A DNA stretch of 64,000 nt from Natronorubrum thiooxidans (GTDB lineage: Archaea; Halobacteriota; Halobacteria; Halobacteriales; Natrialbaceae): positions 124,001 through 188,000 of the forward strand of contig NZ_FTNR01000003.1 in assembly GCF_900156475.1 (NCBI RefSeq). Reading direction: 5' to 3'. Below, one piece after another: positions 45,890 through 58,784 of this stretch (position 1 is its first letter; every line of letters begins with the position of its first letter). The notes under the pieces are model-generated. The model made no database searches. It worked only from the letters and a program-made list of their open reading frames with translations, and was not told where the DNA came from. A program made the translations under genes and the position numbers.

Positions 45890-46125
45890 GATGCAGGTGA
45901 TCGATCGGAGAGCAGCGCATAATACGTTTATAATAGAGATAAAATAATCTCCTAATGTGCGTGGAGAAGATTAAAGAAAAACAGTGAGTAACGATATCAT
46001 ACATCTCTGTTCGTGACGATCGGAGACCCACTCACGCTCACCGTCTGAGAACAGCTACGAACTGTCGGTTCCAGCTGTCGAATCGCCGCTCGAGAACGCG
46101 CACCGACGGTTCAGCGACCGGTCAA

Positions 46126-46281
46126 CTAATCTGCAGCACCACCGGTCGCCGCGAGCGCCTGCAGTCGCGAACCGCCGCGGCGCTTGCGGCGGCGACGCTT
46201 TCGAGGTGTTTCCAACGGCCCGTCTTCGGTTTCACGGACGAATAGCTCCCACTGTTGCTCCAGGTCGGCCCGTCCGGCCAT
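46126..46281 (-). CDS. Small basic protein next to pccA
   Basis: A 51-residue protein: MAGRADLEQQWELFVRETED, then PLETPRKRRRRKRRGGSRLQ and a short tail ending GGAAD. The first 20 residues could be an amphipathic helix; the middle has ten Arg/Lys within twelve residues, striking in an acidic halophile proteome. It starts 86 bases after the pccA stop on the same strand. Codon use, the start and the stop are consistent with a real gene. I do not recognise it; an RNA or nucleotide-binding role is possible. Confidence 0.6.
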   Translation of the reverse strand: MAGRADLEQQWELFVRETEDGPLETPRKRRRRKRRGGSRLQALAATGGAAD

Positions 46282-46367
46282 CTCCACCCGCTCGAGTGGC
46301 CGAACCTGTTCGTGGCGCCCGGTCGAAAAAATCGACTGCTGGTTGCGGCTGTTCGATTGCCGCGGCG

Positions 46368-48200
<1,833 letters not shown>

Positions 48201-48491
48201 TCCTGTGAGAACCAACGCGAAGCCCCTACCTTACTTTTTCGCAACGGGTCGCTCGAGGATGGATATCACAGTCGCTCCAGGAGGCGGAAACTGTGTGCCT
48301 AGCTAATAGGACGACGATGAAGACGAAGATGAGGAGTGGGCGCGGAGTCGCTCGTTCCCGGGAAACGAGCGTGCGACGGGCCGGAGCGACGCGCAGTGCC
48401 GGTCGTGACGTGAAAAGCGCCGTCAACCGGCATCCGTACTACCGAGGCGTAGAATAAAAAGACAGCGGTCGATCTTCTGGACTCTGGACGG
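48201..48491. other. Intergenic stretch between pccA and the nitrilase gene
   Basis: About 290 bases. A minus-strand frame (48226-48426) has one hydrophobic run (LLIFVFIVVLLA), but it lies immediately upstream of pccA, where the promoter should be, and its codon use is atypical, so I did not call it. Confidence 0.4.
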
Positions 48492-49316
48492 CTATAGTCG
48501 CCGGTCGCGAAGCGCCGGAAACTCCTCGCGGACCCGCTCGAGCGCCCCGAGATCGAGCTCGGCCATCACCAGCGCCGGCTCGTCGCCGCTCGAGGCGAGC
48601 GTGGTTCCCCACGGGTCATAGACGGTCGATCGGCCGAGCAGCGTCGCGTCCGCGCGCTCGAAGTGGCCGGAGCCGTTAATCGTCGCGACGAACGCCTGGT
48701 TTTCGATCGCGCGCGCTCGCGAGAGCGTCTGCCAGTGTTCGACGCGGGGGTAGGGCCATGCACTCGGAACGAGCACCAACTCCGCGCCGGCGTCGATCAG
48801 TTGCCGGTAGAGTTCCGGAAATCGCAGGTCATAGCAGGTCGTTGCGCCGACGGTGACGCCACCGATCGTCGCCGTCTCGATGCGCTCGCCGGGGACGAGC
48901 AGCTCCGATTCCGCCGACTGGTAGCCAAAGAGGTGGTGTTTTCGGTAGACGAGCTGTCGGTCGCCGGTCGCATCGAACAGCGCAGTGGTGTTTGCGAGCC
49001 CCTCGTCGGCCGGTGTCTCGACGGTTGCAGTCGCCGCTAGATCCTCGACAATACTTCCCGCGAGGACGGCAATCTCGTGGTCGGCAGCGGCCTCCCGCAG
49101 CCGTGTGAACGTCTCGCCCTCGAAGGGTTCAGCGTGGCGCTCGTAGCTGTCGAACGCGAAATAGCCCACGTTGAACAGTTCGGGGAGCGCAACGAGGTCA
49201 GCACCACGCGAGGCAGCATGTGAGACCGCTTCGAGTGCGCGTTCGACGTTCGCCTCGATCTCGGTCGCCTCGACGTGGATCTGGGCGAGTGCAACGCGAA
49301 GTGTGTCGTTGGTCAT
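48492..49316 (-). CDS. Carbon-nitrogen hydrolase (nitrilase superfamily)
   Basis: A 274-residue amidase with the Glu-Lys-Cys triad: Glu46 in LVALPELFNVG, Lys126 in VYRKHHLFGYQ and Cys161 in GATTCYDLRFPELYR. It resembles omega-amidase and N-carbamoyl-putrescine-type hydrolases; the substrate is unknown. The start overlaps the stop of the SRPBCC gene (TGATG). A Met one codon earlier is also possible. It is part of the run of eight genes from 52458 down to 46126. Confidence 0.92.
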   Translation of the reverse strand: MTNDTLRVALAQIHVEATEIEANVERALEAVSHAASRGADLVALPELFNVGYFAFDSYERHAEPFEGETFTRLREAAADHEIAVLAGSIVEDLAATATVETPADEGLANTTALFDATGDRQLVYRKHHLFGYQSAESELLVPGERIETATIGGVTVGATTCYDLRFPELYRQLIDAGAELVLVPSAWPYPRVEHWQTLSRARAIENQAFVATINGSGHFERADATLLGRSTVYDPWGTTLASSGDEPALVMAELDLGALERVREEFPALRDRRL

Positions 49317-49762
49317 CATCGGTCCTCGGATTGGGTCGTCTGCAGGTCGCGCTCGAGCGTGCGTCGGAGGTTCTCGAGTTCGCCATCCAGGTTGCGTTTG
49401 AAGAATTTCTCGACGCCGGGCAGTTTGCCGTCGACGACGAAGTGGTTCTCGAGTCGCGTACCGGTGTCGGTCTCGACGATCTCGTGTTCGCCGGTGACGG
49501 TCATCACCTTCGATTTGCCGACGAACTTGACGTACGTCGGCGGCTCGCGCGTGACGTCTTCGGTTTCGACGCGAACCGTTTTGCGCACGAGCGGGATCGG
49601 TAACTCGACGTGCCACGTCACCCGTCGACCGTCCGGATCGTCGACGGAGTACTCTTGGACAACGCTGATTGCCCGCGCACGGTTTTTTGGATCGGCAATA
49701 AACGCCCAGACGTCCTCGGGGGCTGCCGACAGCTCGAACGAACGGTCGACCCGTACAGTCAT
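49316..49762 (-). CDS. SRPBCC-fold (CoxG-like) protein
   Basis: A 148-residue START/Bet v1-like protein: MTVRVDRSFELSAAPEDVWA opens the fold, followed by FIADPKNRARAISVVQEYSV, TRLENHFVVDGKLPGVEKFF and a long C-terminal helix NLDGELENLRRTLERDLQ. Such proteins bind hydrophobic ligands and include CoxG, polyketide cyclases and lipid carriers; which applies is unclear. Met 49762 starts at the first strand. It is translationally coupled to the downstream nitrilase gene. Confidence 0.87.
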   Translation of the reverse strand: MTVRVDRSFELSAAPEDVWAFIADPKNRARAISVVQEYSVDDPDGRRVTWHVELPIPLVRKTVRVETEDVTREPPTYVKFVGKSKVMTVTGEHEIVETDTGTRLENHFVVDGKLPGVEKFFKRNLDGELENLRRTLERDLQTTQSEDR

Positions 49763-49841
49763 GCCACTAACTGAGACCGTCTGTGATAAAAAGACCGCGG
49801 CCCAGGCTCGAACATCGAACGCGGCGTCGCAAGCGAAGCGA

Positions 49842-50066
49842 TCAACTGAGCGTAACTTTCCACGTGGTCGAGCGAGCCCGACCCCACTTCTCGATATCGA
49901 CGTCGTCCGATTTCTCCGCGAGGTGGGGGAGCCGAACGCCGACCTGTTTCGACGAGAGTCCGATTGCGTCGGCAATGTTTTTCGCCCGGAAGTACTGTTC
50001 ACCTCGGGCGGCACTCTCTCTGAGATACGAGAGAATTCGCTGCTCTTCGTCGGAGTAGTCGGTCAT
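49842..50066 (-). CDS. Small winged-helix protein (DUF7123 type)
   Basis: A 74-residue protein built of one winged helix: DEEQRILSYLRESAARGEQY, FRAKNIADAIGLSSKQVGVR (helix-turn-helix), then RSTTWKVTLS as the wing. I recognise a conserved haloarchaeal pattern, believed to be DUF7123. DNA binding is likely. It is 79 bases upstream of the SRPBCC gene on the same strand. Confidence 0.8.
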   Translation of the reverse strand: MTDYSDEEQRILSYLRESAARGEQYFRAKNIADAIGLSSKQVGVRLPHLAEKSDDVDIEKWGRARSTTWKVTLS

Positions 50067-50159
50067 CGTCCGTAGCCGCCTATACGGTGTCGTTGCTCTT
50101 AACTGTTGGCGGACATTCGGCGACCAACCGCCGGACAGGACCGGGATCGAGGCGCAGTT

Positions 50160-50342
50160 CTAGTAGAGGTGGATCCCGACGACTGCGAGCGAACTAAAGA
50201 TCATTGCCGCTGCAAAGCCCCATGCTGCCGTGGTATCCGGTGCGCCGGTAAACATCAGCAGTGCGCCGATGGTTGCAGCCGTGCCAAGCGCAAGCGCTAG
50301 TCCAACATTCATGTCCGTCGTTGACTCGGTTTCAGTGGCCAT
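50160..50342 (-). CDS. Small two-helix membrane protein
   Basis: A 60-residue protein: MATETESTTDMNVGLALALG, followed by a helix (ATIGALLMFTG) and a second helix (AWGFAAAMIFSSLAVVGIHL). The start at 50342 fits the topology; 58 residues upstream are not membrane-like. The family seems conserved in haloarchaea, but I know no function. It lies between pccX and the winged-helix gene, all on the minus strand. Confidence 0.68.
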   Translation of the reverse strand: MATETESTTDMNVGLALALGTAATIGALLMFTGAPDTTAAWGFAAAMIFSSLAVVGIHLY

Positions 50343-50546
50343 ACTCGGGGGTTGTGGGTGATGCATATTAAAGAGTTTGACAGCAGAATGCTCGAGCCAC
50401 CGGGGCCGGAACCGATACGGGTTGCTGTACCGATGTCCCGGCGCGACCGCAGGACTGCTCGTGGTTGCGCCGGAACTGACGTACAGTAGACCGTATGAAG
50501 GTGGTAGCCCTCCCAACCGCGATCTTACTGAGAGACGGCAGCCGGC

Positions 50547-52458
<1,912 letters not shown>

Positions 52459-52570
52459 GCTCGAAACACCCCTATCGGATTCATACGGGTTTCTGCGAGG
52501 ACCAACAGGAAAAGGATTCCGTAACTCTTTCACGATTAATAACCGGACGAGGGGGAACTGATAGCAGGGG

Positions 52571-52579
52571 TATAAAAAG
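52571..52579 (+). promoter_or_regulatory. TATA element of the NSS transporter
   Basis: TATAAAAAG about 33-41 bases before ATG 52612, implying a leader of roughly 10-15 bases. A short G-run (GGGGG at 52605-52609) lies just before the start and may act as a weak ribosome-binding site. Confidence 0.5.
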
Positions 52580-52611
52580 TTATATCTGACCGCTCTTTTA
52601 ATCAGGGGGAT

Positions 52612-54009
52612 ATGGTGCAACGCGAGACATGGGCAACAAGAACAGGCTTTATTCTGGCTGCGGTCGGGAGTGCAGTCGGGTTGGGGAACATCTGGCGATT
52701 CCCGTTCGTTACGGGTGAAGGTGGTGGATCGGCGTTTCTGTTGGTCTATCTCCTTTTCGTGGCACTGATCGGGTTTCCGGCGATTCTGGCGGAGTTCGTC
52801 GTCGGCCGCAAAACCGAACGGAACCCGGTCGGCGCGTTGATGGAACTGGGCGGTAACACGTGGAAATACGTCGGTGGTGTCTTCATCGTCACCGGGTTCG
52901 TTATTCTCTCGTACTACAGTGTCGTCGCAGGGTGGTTCATTCGGTACTTCCTCGAGGGCTTCCGCGGCAGCTACGGGACCCTCCTCGCGGGACACGAAAG
53001 TGCCGCAGCCGAAGCCGGAGTACCAGCGGCCGCGGTCCTGTTTGGCGAACTGTCGACCGGGCTCGACGCCTTCGTCTTCCACACGCTGTTTATGGCAGTG
53101 ACGATTGGCGTCGTCGCACTCGGCATCCGACGCGGGATCGAACTCGCAGTGAAGGTGATGGTGCCGGCGATCCTCATCTTGCTCGTTGGGATGGCTCTCT
53201 GGGCGTTTACGCTTCCCGACGCTGGTGCCGGCTACGAATACTACCTCTCGCCGGAGTTCGGCGTGATCGCCGACAACTGGGCGACGTTGCTGCCAGCCGC
53301 CGCCGGACAGGCGTTCTTTACCCTCTCGCTTGGGATGGGTGTGATGATCACCTACGCGTCCTATCTCGGTGAAGACCGTAACCTGACCAAAGACGGACTC
53401 ACCATCATCGGCTTCGACACCGGAATCGCGTTCTTGACCGGGTTAGTCGTCTTCCCCGTCTTCTTTGCGGCAGGGATCACTGAGCCGGGTGAGGGTGGTG
53501 CCGGTGCGATCTTCGTCTCGATGACCGAGGCGTTTGCGACCATCGGTGGCGGCCACATCCTTGGCTTGCTCTTTTTCGGCACTGTCGCGATCGCAGCACT
53601 CTCGAGTGCCATCTCGCTGCTCGAGGTCGTGACGGCGTACGTCATCGACGAGAAAGGCGTCGAGCGATGGAAAGCAGCACTCGGTATGGGCGGAATTATC
53701 TACCTGCTGGGAGTGCCAGTCACCTACGATCTGATCTTCCTCGACCTGCTCGATGGTTTCGCCGACGGCATCCTGCTGGTGTTCGGTGCGCTCATGCTAG
53801 TGATCCTCGTCGGCTGGATCACACCGAAAATCGCCATCGAAGAACTCGAGAAAGGAATCGGTAACCTCGGCGGACTCGGGACGGCCTGGATCTGGGCGAT
53901 TCGTGTGCCGATCCTCATCGTCCTCGTCGTCACGCTGTATCTGGGTGTCGAGGGCTACGTCGAATTCCTCAGCAGCGACTTCGCTGACTGGATCGGCGCG
54001 AACCTGTAA
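52612..54009 (+). CDS. Sodium-dependent transporter (NSS/SNF family)
   Basis: A 465-residue secondary transporter with the LeuT fold. The first helix has the NSS signature [20 protein letters not shown], where Gly and Asn bind sodium and substrate, followed by [13 protein letters not shown]. About twelve helices are visible. LeuT-like members import amino acids using the sodium gradient; the substrate cannot be named. It is the last intact gene before the rearranged ABC transporter region. Confidence 0.93.
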   Translation: MVQRETWATRTGFILAAVGSAVGLGNIWRFPFVTGEGGGSAFLLVYLLFVALIGFPAILAEFVVGRKTERNPVGALMELGGNTWKYVGGVFIVTGFVILSYYSVVAGWFIRYFLEGFRGSYGTLLAGHESAAAEAGVPAAAVLFGELSTGLDAFVFHTLFMAVTIGVVALGIRRGIELAVKVMVPAILILLVGMALWAFTLPDAGAGYEYYLSPEFGVIADNWATLLPAAAGQAFFTLSLGMGVMITYASYLGEDRNLTKDGLTIIGFDTGIAFLTGLVVFPVFFAAGITEPGEGGAGAIFVSMTEAFATIGGGHILGLLFFGTVAIAALSSAISLLEVVTAYVIDEKGVERWKAALGMGGIIYLLGVPVTYDLIFLDLLDGFADGILLVFGALMLVILVGWITPKIAIEELEKGIGNLGGLGTAWIWAIRVPILIVLVVTLYLGVEGYVEFLSSDFADWIGANL

Positions 54010-54034
54010 CGGACGACGACTCTTTTCGCGATTG

Positions 54035-54235
54035 TCACGTCTCGGCGTAGACGGGCACCGCAGCACCGCTTGTCACTGCTGTGCCGTCGCTACAGAGGAC
54101 GGCAAGCATATCCGCGATCTCGGCCGGCTCAACCCACGAGTTGTGATCCGCGTTGGCATCATGGAATACGGTGGCTCCCTCTCGGAGGACTGCATCCCAT
54201 GGTTGAGCGACAGATAAAACGGTCATAGAGCACAC
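54035..54235 (-). pseudogene. SDR 3'-end remnant, a partial copy of the gene at 60117-60839
   Basis: The last 36 or so residues (NSWVEPAEIADMLAVLCSDG, then AVTSGAAVPVY) match the C-terminus of the SDR encoded at 60117-60839. In bases, 54047-54162 aligns with 60129-60245; I count nine differences in 107 positions compared, and a one-base deletion in the remnant (ATGCCAACG against ATGCCCGACG) that shifts frame. Upstream of this the similarity stops, so the catalytic and cofactor domains are absent. It is a non-functional duplicate, and lies on the same strand as the parent. Confidence 0.85.
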
Positions 54236-54399
54236 GACGTTACGGCTGTTTCTTTCCGCCTGGTCTCATCGAAACGGTGTGGCTCTACGGTAGCGATTGC
54301 ACGATTTCTCCACATGTGGTCGTATCGTGCCATGGCGATACGAAGTCGAGACGGTATCCTGTCCGATACCGTATCAATATAGATACTGTTCGGGAAAGG

Positions 54400-54407
54400 T
54401 ATATATA
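54400..54407 (+). promoter_or_regulatory. TATA element of the solute-binding protein gene
   Basis: TATATATA preceded by a purine-rich BRE-like GGGAAAGG. It lies 23-30 bases before ATG 54430, supporting that start and a leaderless transcript. Confidence 0.7.
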
Positions 54408-54429
54408 GAAGACATTGCCACAATTACCC

Positions 54430-55707
54430 ATGGTGCAGAGACTCAATCGAAGACGTGTTCTCGGCGGTATCGGTGCGACAGGTGTTGTTGGCCTCGCCGG
54501 CTGTATCGGGGATGAGGGCGACGTTGAGTCCGGGGGACCGGACGTCCTGAACATCATTGGCTACCCGGAGAGCGGAATTCAGATCTTCCGTGATTTCTAC
54601 TCCGACTTCGACAACGGAACCGAGATCATCGTACCTGACGGGATGCAAGATGGGGACCTTCCGAACGAAGTCGGCAACGAAATGGCAAACGTTACCGGGA
54701 CGGGACCGTCCTCGGACGGCCCGAACGAAGACGCGTACACCGACCTCTACGAGGACGAGTACGACGAAGCCCCAGGAGTTTTCACCGCGCACACGTTCGA
54801 CGCCGTTGCCGTGTGCATCCTGGCGAACATCGCGGCCGGCGAGAACGACGGCGAAGCGATCCGCGGCCAGATGCGACGGATCGCAAACCCCGAGGGCGAC
54901 GAGTATGGACCGGGCGAACTCGAGGACGCAGCCGCAGCGGCTGCCGACGGCGAAAACATCAACTATCAGGGGGCCTCGAGCACGGTCGACTTCGACGACG
55001 TTGGCGATCCAGCGGAGGCAGCCTACGACGTCTGGGAGTTCGACGACGGTATCGAAACGGTCGATACGGTCACGTTCGAAGGATCGGAGCCCGGCGGCGA
55101 GATGGACGACGACGCCCCCGGCGGAACGGACCGCGACGACGTGATGGTCTCGATGTTGCTCCCGGAGACGGGTGACCTGGGACAACTCGGAACACCGATG
55201 GCCCAAGCGGGCGAACTCGCAGCAGACCAGTTCGCCGGGACCGATTTCGACATCGATCTGCAGGCCGAGGACACCGAGACGGACGAGGACACCACCATCA
55301 GTAACGGCGGTGCCCTCATCGACGCCGGCTACCCGACGATCGTCGGCGCAGGTTCGTCCGGTAACACCGTCTCCTTCGTCGGGAACAGCAGCAGTGCAAA
55401 CGTCGTTCAATGTTCGCCATCCAGTACGGCGCTCAGCCTCTCGAATATCGACGACGACGGCTACTTCTTCCGGACTGCTCCCAGCGACCTGTTGCAGGGG
55501 CAGGTCATGGCCGAAGTCGCAGCGAGCCGCCTCGAGGCGGACACGGTCGCGACGCTGTACGTCAACAACGACTACGGCCAGCAACTGTCTGAGCAGTTCG
55601 TCGACGCATTCGAAGAGGAGCAAGGTGGCGAAGGACTCAACCAGGTCTCCTTCGAATCCGAACAGGGGTCATACAGCGGCGAGCTCGAGTCCGCGCTGTC
55701 GGACTGA
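54430..55707 (+). CDS. ABC solute-binding lipoprotein with circularly permuted halves
   Basis: A 425-residue binding lipoprotein of the branched-chain amino acid (Peripla_BP_6) type. MVQRLNRRRVLGGIGATGVV and GLAGC give a twin-arginine leader and lipid Cys25. Residues 37-215 (PDVLNIIGYPESGIQIFRDF through YDVWEFDDGIETVDTVTF) are the half that normally comes last. A linker, 216-236, leads to residues 237-425 (DVMVSMLLPETGDLGQLGTP through GSYSGELESALSD), which normally come first, directly after the lipobox. The order is therefore swapped while the leader stays in front. Both halves seem complete and without stops, so it may fold as a permuted protein. Its ABC partners are on the opposite strand. 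Confidence 0.83.
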   Translation: MVQRLNRRRVLGGIGATGVVGLAGCIGDEGDVESGGPDVLNIIGYPESGIQIFRDFYSDFDNGTEIIVPDGMQDGDLPNEVGNEMANVTGTGPSSDGPNEDAYTDLYEDEYDEAPGVFTAHTFDAVAVCILANIAAGENDGEAIRGQMRRIANPEGDEYGPGELEDAAAAAADGENINYQGASSTVDFDDVGDPAEAAYDVWEFDDGIETVDTVTFEGSEPGGEMDDDAPGGTDRDDVMVSMLLPETGDLGQLGTPMAQAGELAADQFAGTDFDIDLQAEDTETDEDTTISNGGALIDAGYPTIVGAGSSGNTVSFVGNSSSANVVQCSPSSTALSLSNIDDDGYFFRTAPSDLLQGQVMAEVAASRLEADTVATLYVNNDYGQQLSEQFVDAFEEEQGGEGLNQVSFESEQGSYSGELESALSD

Positions 55708-55945
55708 GCGGCGATCGAACCCCGATCCGATTTTTGACTGGTATCGTCTCTCTCGAGTCATAGTCACCGCCGTTCGTCTGATTCCGAGACGATCGGAGTG
55801 ATAGACCACAGGGCGGCGGCGCGCGCACGAACCCATGGTGGGGAAAGCGAGTTCCGAGTTAAACCGTTCGCGCGAGCGCTCAGTGAGCGAGCGCGCGCTA
55901 CGCGGCGCGAAAAAACGAATCAGGTTCTGCCGGATCGAGGACGTG

Positions 55946-56650
55946 CTAGCCGCCGAGGAACTGCTGGCGGACCTCCTCGTCGTTCAATAGAGCGTCGCCG
56001 GAGTCGACGTACCGGTTCTGGCCCTGGACGAGTACGTATCCCCGGTCACACCGACGAAGGGCTTCCTTCGCGTTCTGTTCGACGACGAGCAACGCGGTCC
56101 CGTTGTCGTTGATCGCGTCGACGTGATCGAACATCTCGTCCACCAGATCCGGCGCGAGGCCGGCGCTCGGTTCGTCGAGCAACAGAAGGTCCGGATCGAG
56201 CATCAGCGCTCGCCCCATCGCGACCATCTGCTGTTGGCCGCCGCTCATCGAGCCAGCTTTCTGGTCCTTGCGCTCACGCAGGATAGGAAACTGATCGTAG
56301 ACGCTCTCGAGGGCCGCCTCGGGTACCTCGTCCAAGATGTACGCCCCCATCTCGAGGTTCTCCTCGACCGTCAACGAGGGAAAGACGTTGTCGTTCTGGG
56401 GGACGTAACCGATTCCCTGGTGGATGATTTCGTCGGGCGTCCGACCGGTTATCTCCTCGTCCCGGAACTCGATCAAGCCGCCCATGTACGTTGTCAGCCC
56501 GAAGACGGACTTCATCGCCGTCGACTTCCCCGCTCCGTTGGGGCCGACGATGACGACGTACTCTTCTTTGGCCACCTCGAGGTCGACGTCGCTCAGGATC
56601 TGCAGGTCGCCGTACCCCGCGTCGAGGCCGCTGACGTCGAGCATCGACAT
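55946..56650 (-). CDS. livF: Branched-chain amino acid-type ABC transporter ATP-binding protein LivF
   Basis: One of two ATPases of the transporter. The 234 residues have Walker A GPNGAGKST, the signature MSGGQQQM (Met where LivF usually has Leu), Walker B LLLLDEP, and the switch His replaced by Gln (LLVVEQNAKEAL), normal for LivF. The C-terminal YVDSGDALLNDEEVRQQFLG is typical. Its start overlaps the stop of livG by one base. It is last in the livHMGF operon, converging on the solute-binding protein gene. Confidence 0.95.
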   Translation of the reverse strand: MSMLDVSGLDAGYGDLQILSDVDLEVAKEEYVVIVGPNGAGKSTAMKSVFGLTTYMGGLIEFRDEEITGRTPDEIIHQGIGYVPQNDNVFPSLTVEENLEMGAYILDEVPEAALESVYDQFPILRERKDQKAGSMSGGQQQMVAMGRALMLDPDLLLLDEPSAGLAPDLVDEMFDHVDAINDNGTALLVVEQNAKEALRRCDRGYVLVQGQNRYVDSGDALLNDEEVRQQFLGG

Positions 56651-57477
56651 CAGACGTCACCTCCGAGGTACGCCTCGATGACTTGCTCGTTCGAGGTGAT
56701 CGTTTCGGGGTTCCCTTCTGCCAGCACCGATCCCTGATGCATCACGATGACGCGTTCGCAGTTTTCCATGATAAGGTCCATGTCGTGTTCGACGATGAGG
56801 AACGTGTACCCCTCCTCGCGGAGTTCGTGGATGTGGTCGAGGAGTTTGTGCTCGAGCGTTGGATTGACGCCAGCGAACGGTTCGTCGAGCAACAGCATCT
56901 CCGGTTCGATCATCAGCGCCCGCGCCATCTCGAGCAGTTTCCGCTGGCCGCCCGAGAGGTTGCCCGCCTTCTCTTCGGCGATATGTTCGATCTCGAAGAA
57001 CTCGAGGATGTCCCACACCCGTTCGAGCAGTTCACGCTCCTCCTCGATGACGTCCCGCCGGGCAAACGGCATCACCGACCGCCACAGTTGTTCGCCTGAC
57101 TGCTGTTTCGCCGGCAGCATCAGATTCTCGAGGACGGTCATGTTGGCCATCTCGCGGGCGATCTGGAAGGTTCGGACGAGCCCGTAGTCGGCACACTGAT
57201 AGGGCCTGATACCGGTAATATCGTTTCCCTGGAACCGGACCGAGCCGCCATCCGGCCGGTGGATACCGGTGATGCAGTGGAACGTCGTCGATTTCCCGGC
57301 ACCGTTCGGACCGATCAGTCCGGTCATCGACCCCGATTCGACCTCGAAGCTCGCGCTGTCGACGGCCGTAATCCCGCCAAAGCGCTTGACGAGTCCGTCG
57401 ACTTTCAGTTCGACGTCGTTCTGTTGTCCCTCCGGTTGGACGGTATCGCTTTGGGATCCGATTTCGGTGTCGCTCAC
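56650..57477 (-). CDS. livG: Branched-chain amino acid-type ABC transporter ATP-binding protein LivG
   Basis: The second ATPase, 275 residues, with Walker A GPNGAGKST, signature NLSGGQRKLLEMARALM, Walker B MLLLDEPFAGVNP and switch His in FLIVEHDMDLIM. An N-terminal extension (about 20 residues) is polar and disordered. The loop CADYGLVRTFQIAREMANMT is the LivG Q-loop region. Its start overlaps the end of livM by four bases. It pairs with LivF beneath the LivHM channel. Confidence 0.95.
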   Translation of the reverse strand: MSDTEIGSQSDTVQPEGQQNDVELKVDGLVKRFGGITAVDSASFEVESGSMTGLIGPNGAGKSTTFHCITGIHRPDGGSVRFQGNDITGIRPYQCADYGLVRTFQIAREMANMTVLENLMLPAKQQSGEQLWRSVMPFARRDVIEEERELLERVWDILEFFEIEHIAEEKAGNLSGGQRKLLEMARALMIEPEMLLLDEPFAGVNPTLEHKLLDHIHELREEGYTFLIVEHDMDLIMENCERVIVMHQGSVLAEGNPETITSNEQVIEAYLGGDV

Positions 57478-58784
57478 GACGAATCACCACCGCGACCGGC
57501 CGTGCTATCGTCGTTCGACCGTCTTATCAACGGAATCGCCGCAGCCGTCTCTTCACGATGGCCGAGTAACCCCTCAGGTCGGCGATGCATGAGGAAGACA
57601 AGCGCGACACCCATCAGGACGAACTGGAGCGTCTGGAACTCTTCGAAGGTGTAGCGCACGAACGGGGCAGTGTTCCCCGAGAGGATCGGTGCGACGGACC
57701 CGGCGAACGTATTCGGCGCGTCGCCGAACGTGATGACCTGTTCGACGAGTCGGCGGAAATACTGTGGTCCCTCGAAGAGGATGGCGACGAACAGCCCTGA
57801 GCCGAGCACGCTGCCGGTGTTCGAGCCTGCGCCACCGATGATCAGCGCGATCCAGATGTAGAAGGTCACGTGCGGCCGGAACGCCTCTGGCGTGACACCC
57901 GTTCGGCGGAATCGCCAGAGAATACCGGCCAGTCCCATCAGCGCACAGCCGAGCACGAACACTTTGATCTTGAAGTGGTTCGTGTTCTTCCCGAGCGATT
58001 GGGCCGCCTCCTCGTCCTCGCGAATCGCCTTCAGCACGCGGCCGAACGGCGACCGACTGGTTCGCTGAATAAGCCAGTATATTCCGGTCAGCACGATCAC
58101 CAGCACCATCGAGTAGGCCAGTGCTCTCGCCTGTCTCGGACCAAACCCGAACAGGCTGTTCGTCAGATCGACGAACGAACTGAACACCTCGAGTTCGAAG
58201 ATCACGTTCATCGGATCACCGTAGTTTCCGATGAGCCCTCGGCCGCCCCCGGTTCCGAGTTCGATGCCGAACAGACTGAACTCCTGTAACGCACCGGAAG
58301 TGATTCCGAGGCGAACGATCTCGGCGAACGCGATAGTCGTGATCGCGAAGTAGTCAGCCCGCAATCGGAGTGCCGGTATCGCCACAATCAGTCCGGCGAG
58401 ACCCGCGGCGACGACGCCGCCGACGATCGCGACCGGCATCGGAAGGCCGAGACCAGCGTACTGTGCCGCACCTGCCGGATCCGTCGGCTTCGCCAGCATC
58501 ATCGTCACGTACAGACCGACTGCCATGAAGCCGGCAATACCGATATTGAAGATGCCGGTGTACCCCCAGTGTAAATTCAACGCCAGCGTTACCATCCCGT
58601 AGACGGCGATCAGGTACGTCATCCGCCGCAGCGTGTTGACGATCCCGTCGAGCGAGTAGCCCAATGCGAGTCCGATCAGGGCGTACGTGAGGTAGATCAC
58701 GCCGAAGATGGCGAGGATTTTGACGGCGTCGTGTTCCCACAGCGTCTCCAGTCGGACTCGAGTGTCCGTGGCGTTCGTACTCAT
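57474..58784 (-). CDS. livM: Branched-chain amino acid-type ABC transporter permease LivM
   Basis: A 436-residue permease with about ten helices. Family segments: LALNLHWGYTGIFNIGIAGF, AIPALRLRADYFAITTIAFA, and the coupling-helix region PFGRVLKAIREDEEAAQSLG, which docks on the ATPases. The C-terminus extends into a cytoplasmic Ser/Asp-rich tail. It overlaps livH at its start and livG at its end by four bases each, giving strict operon structure. Confidence 0.95.
   Translation of the reverse strand: MSTNATDTRVRLETLWEHDAVKILAIFGVIYLTYALIGLALGYSLDGIVNTLRRMTYLIAVYGMVTLALNLHWGYTGIFNIGIAGFMAVGLYVTMMLAKPTDPAGAAQYAGLGLPMPVAIVGGVVAAGLAGLIVAIPALRLRADYFAITTIAFAEIVRLGITSGALQEFSLFGIELGTGGGRGLIGNYGDPMNVIFELEVFSSFVDLTNSLFGFGPRQARALAYSMVLVIVLTGIYWLIQRTSRSPFGRVLKAIREDEEAAQSLGKNTNHFKIKVFVLGCALMGLAGILWRFRRTGVTPEAFRPHVTFYIWIALIIGGAGSNTGSVLGSGLFVAILFEGPQYFRRLVEQVITFGDAPNTFAGSVAPILSGNTAPFVRYTFEEFQTLQFVLMGVALVFLMHRRPEGLLGHREETAAAIPLIRRSNDDSTAGRGGDSS

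Noticed and set aside
48226-48426. Minus-strand frame with a hydrophobic run before pccA
   Set aside because: Poor codon use, and it occupies the likely pccA promoter; not supported as a gene.
54430-55707. Two separate truncated binding-protein genes
   Set aside because: There is one open frame with a single leader and no internal stop; the halves are joined by a linker, so a permuted protein is the better reading.
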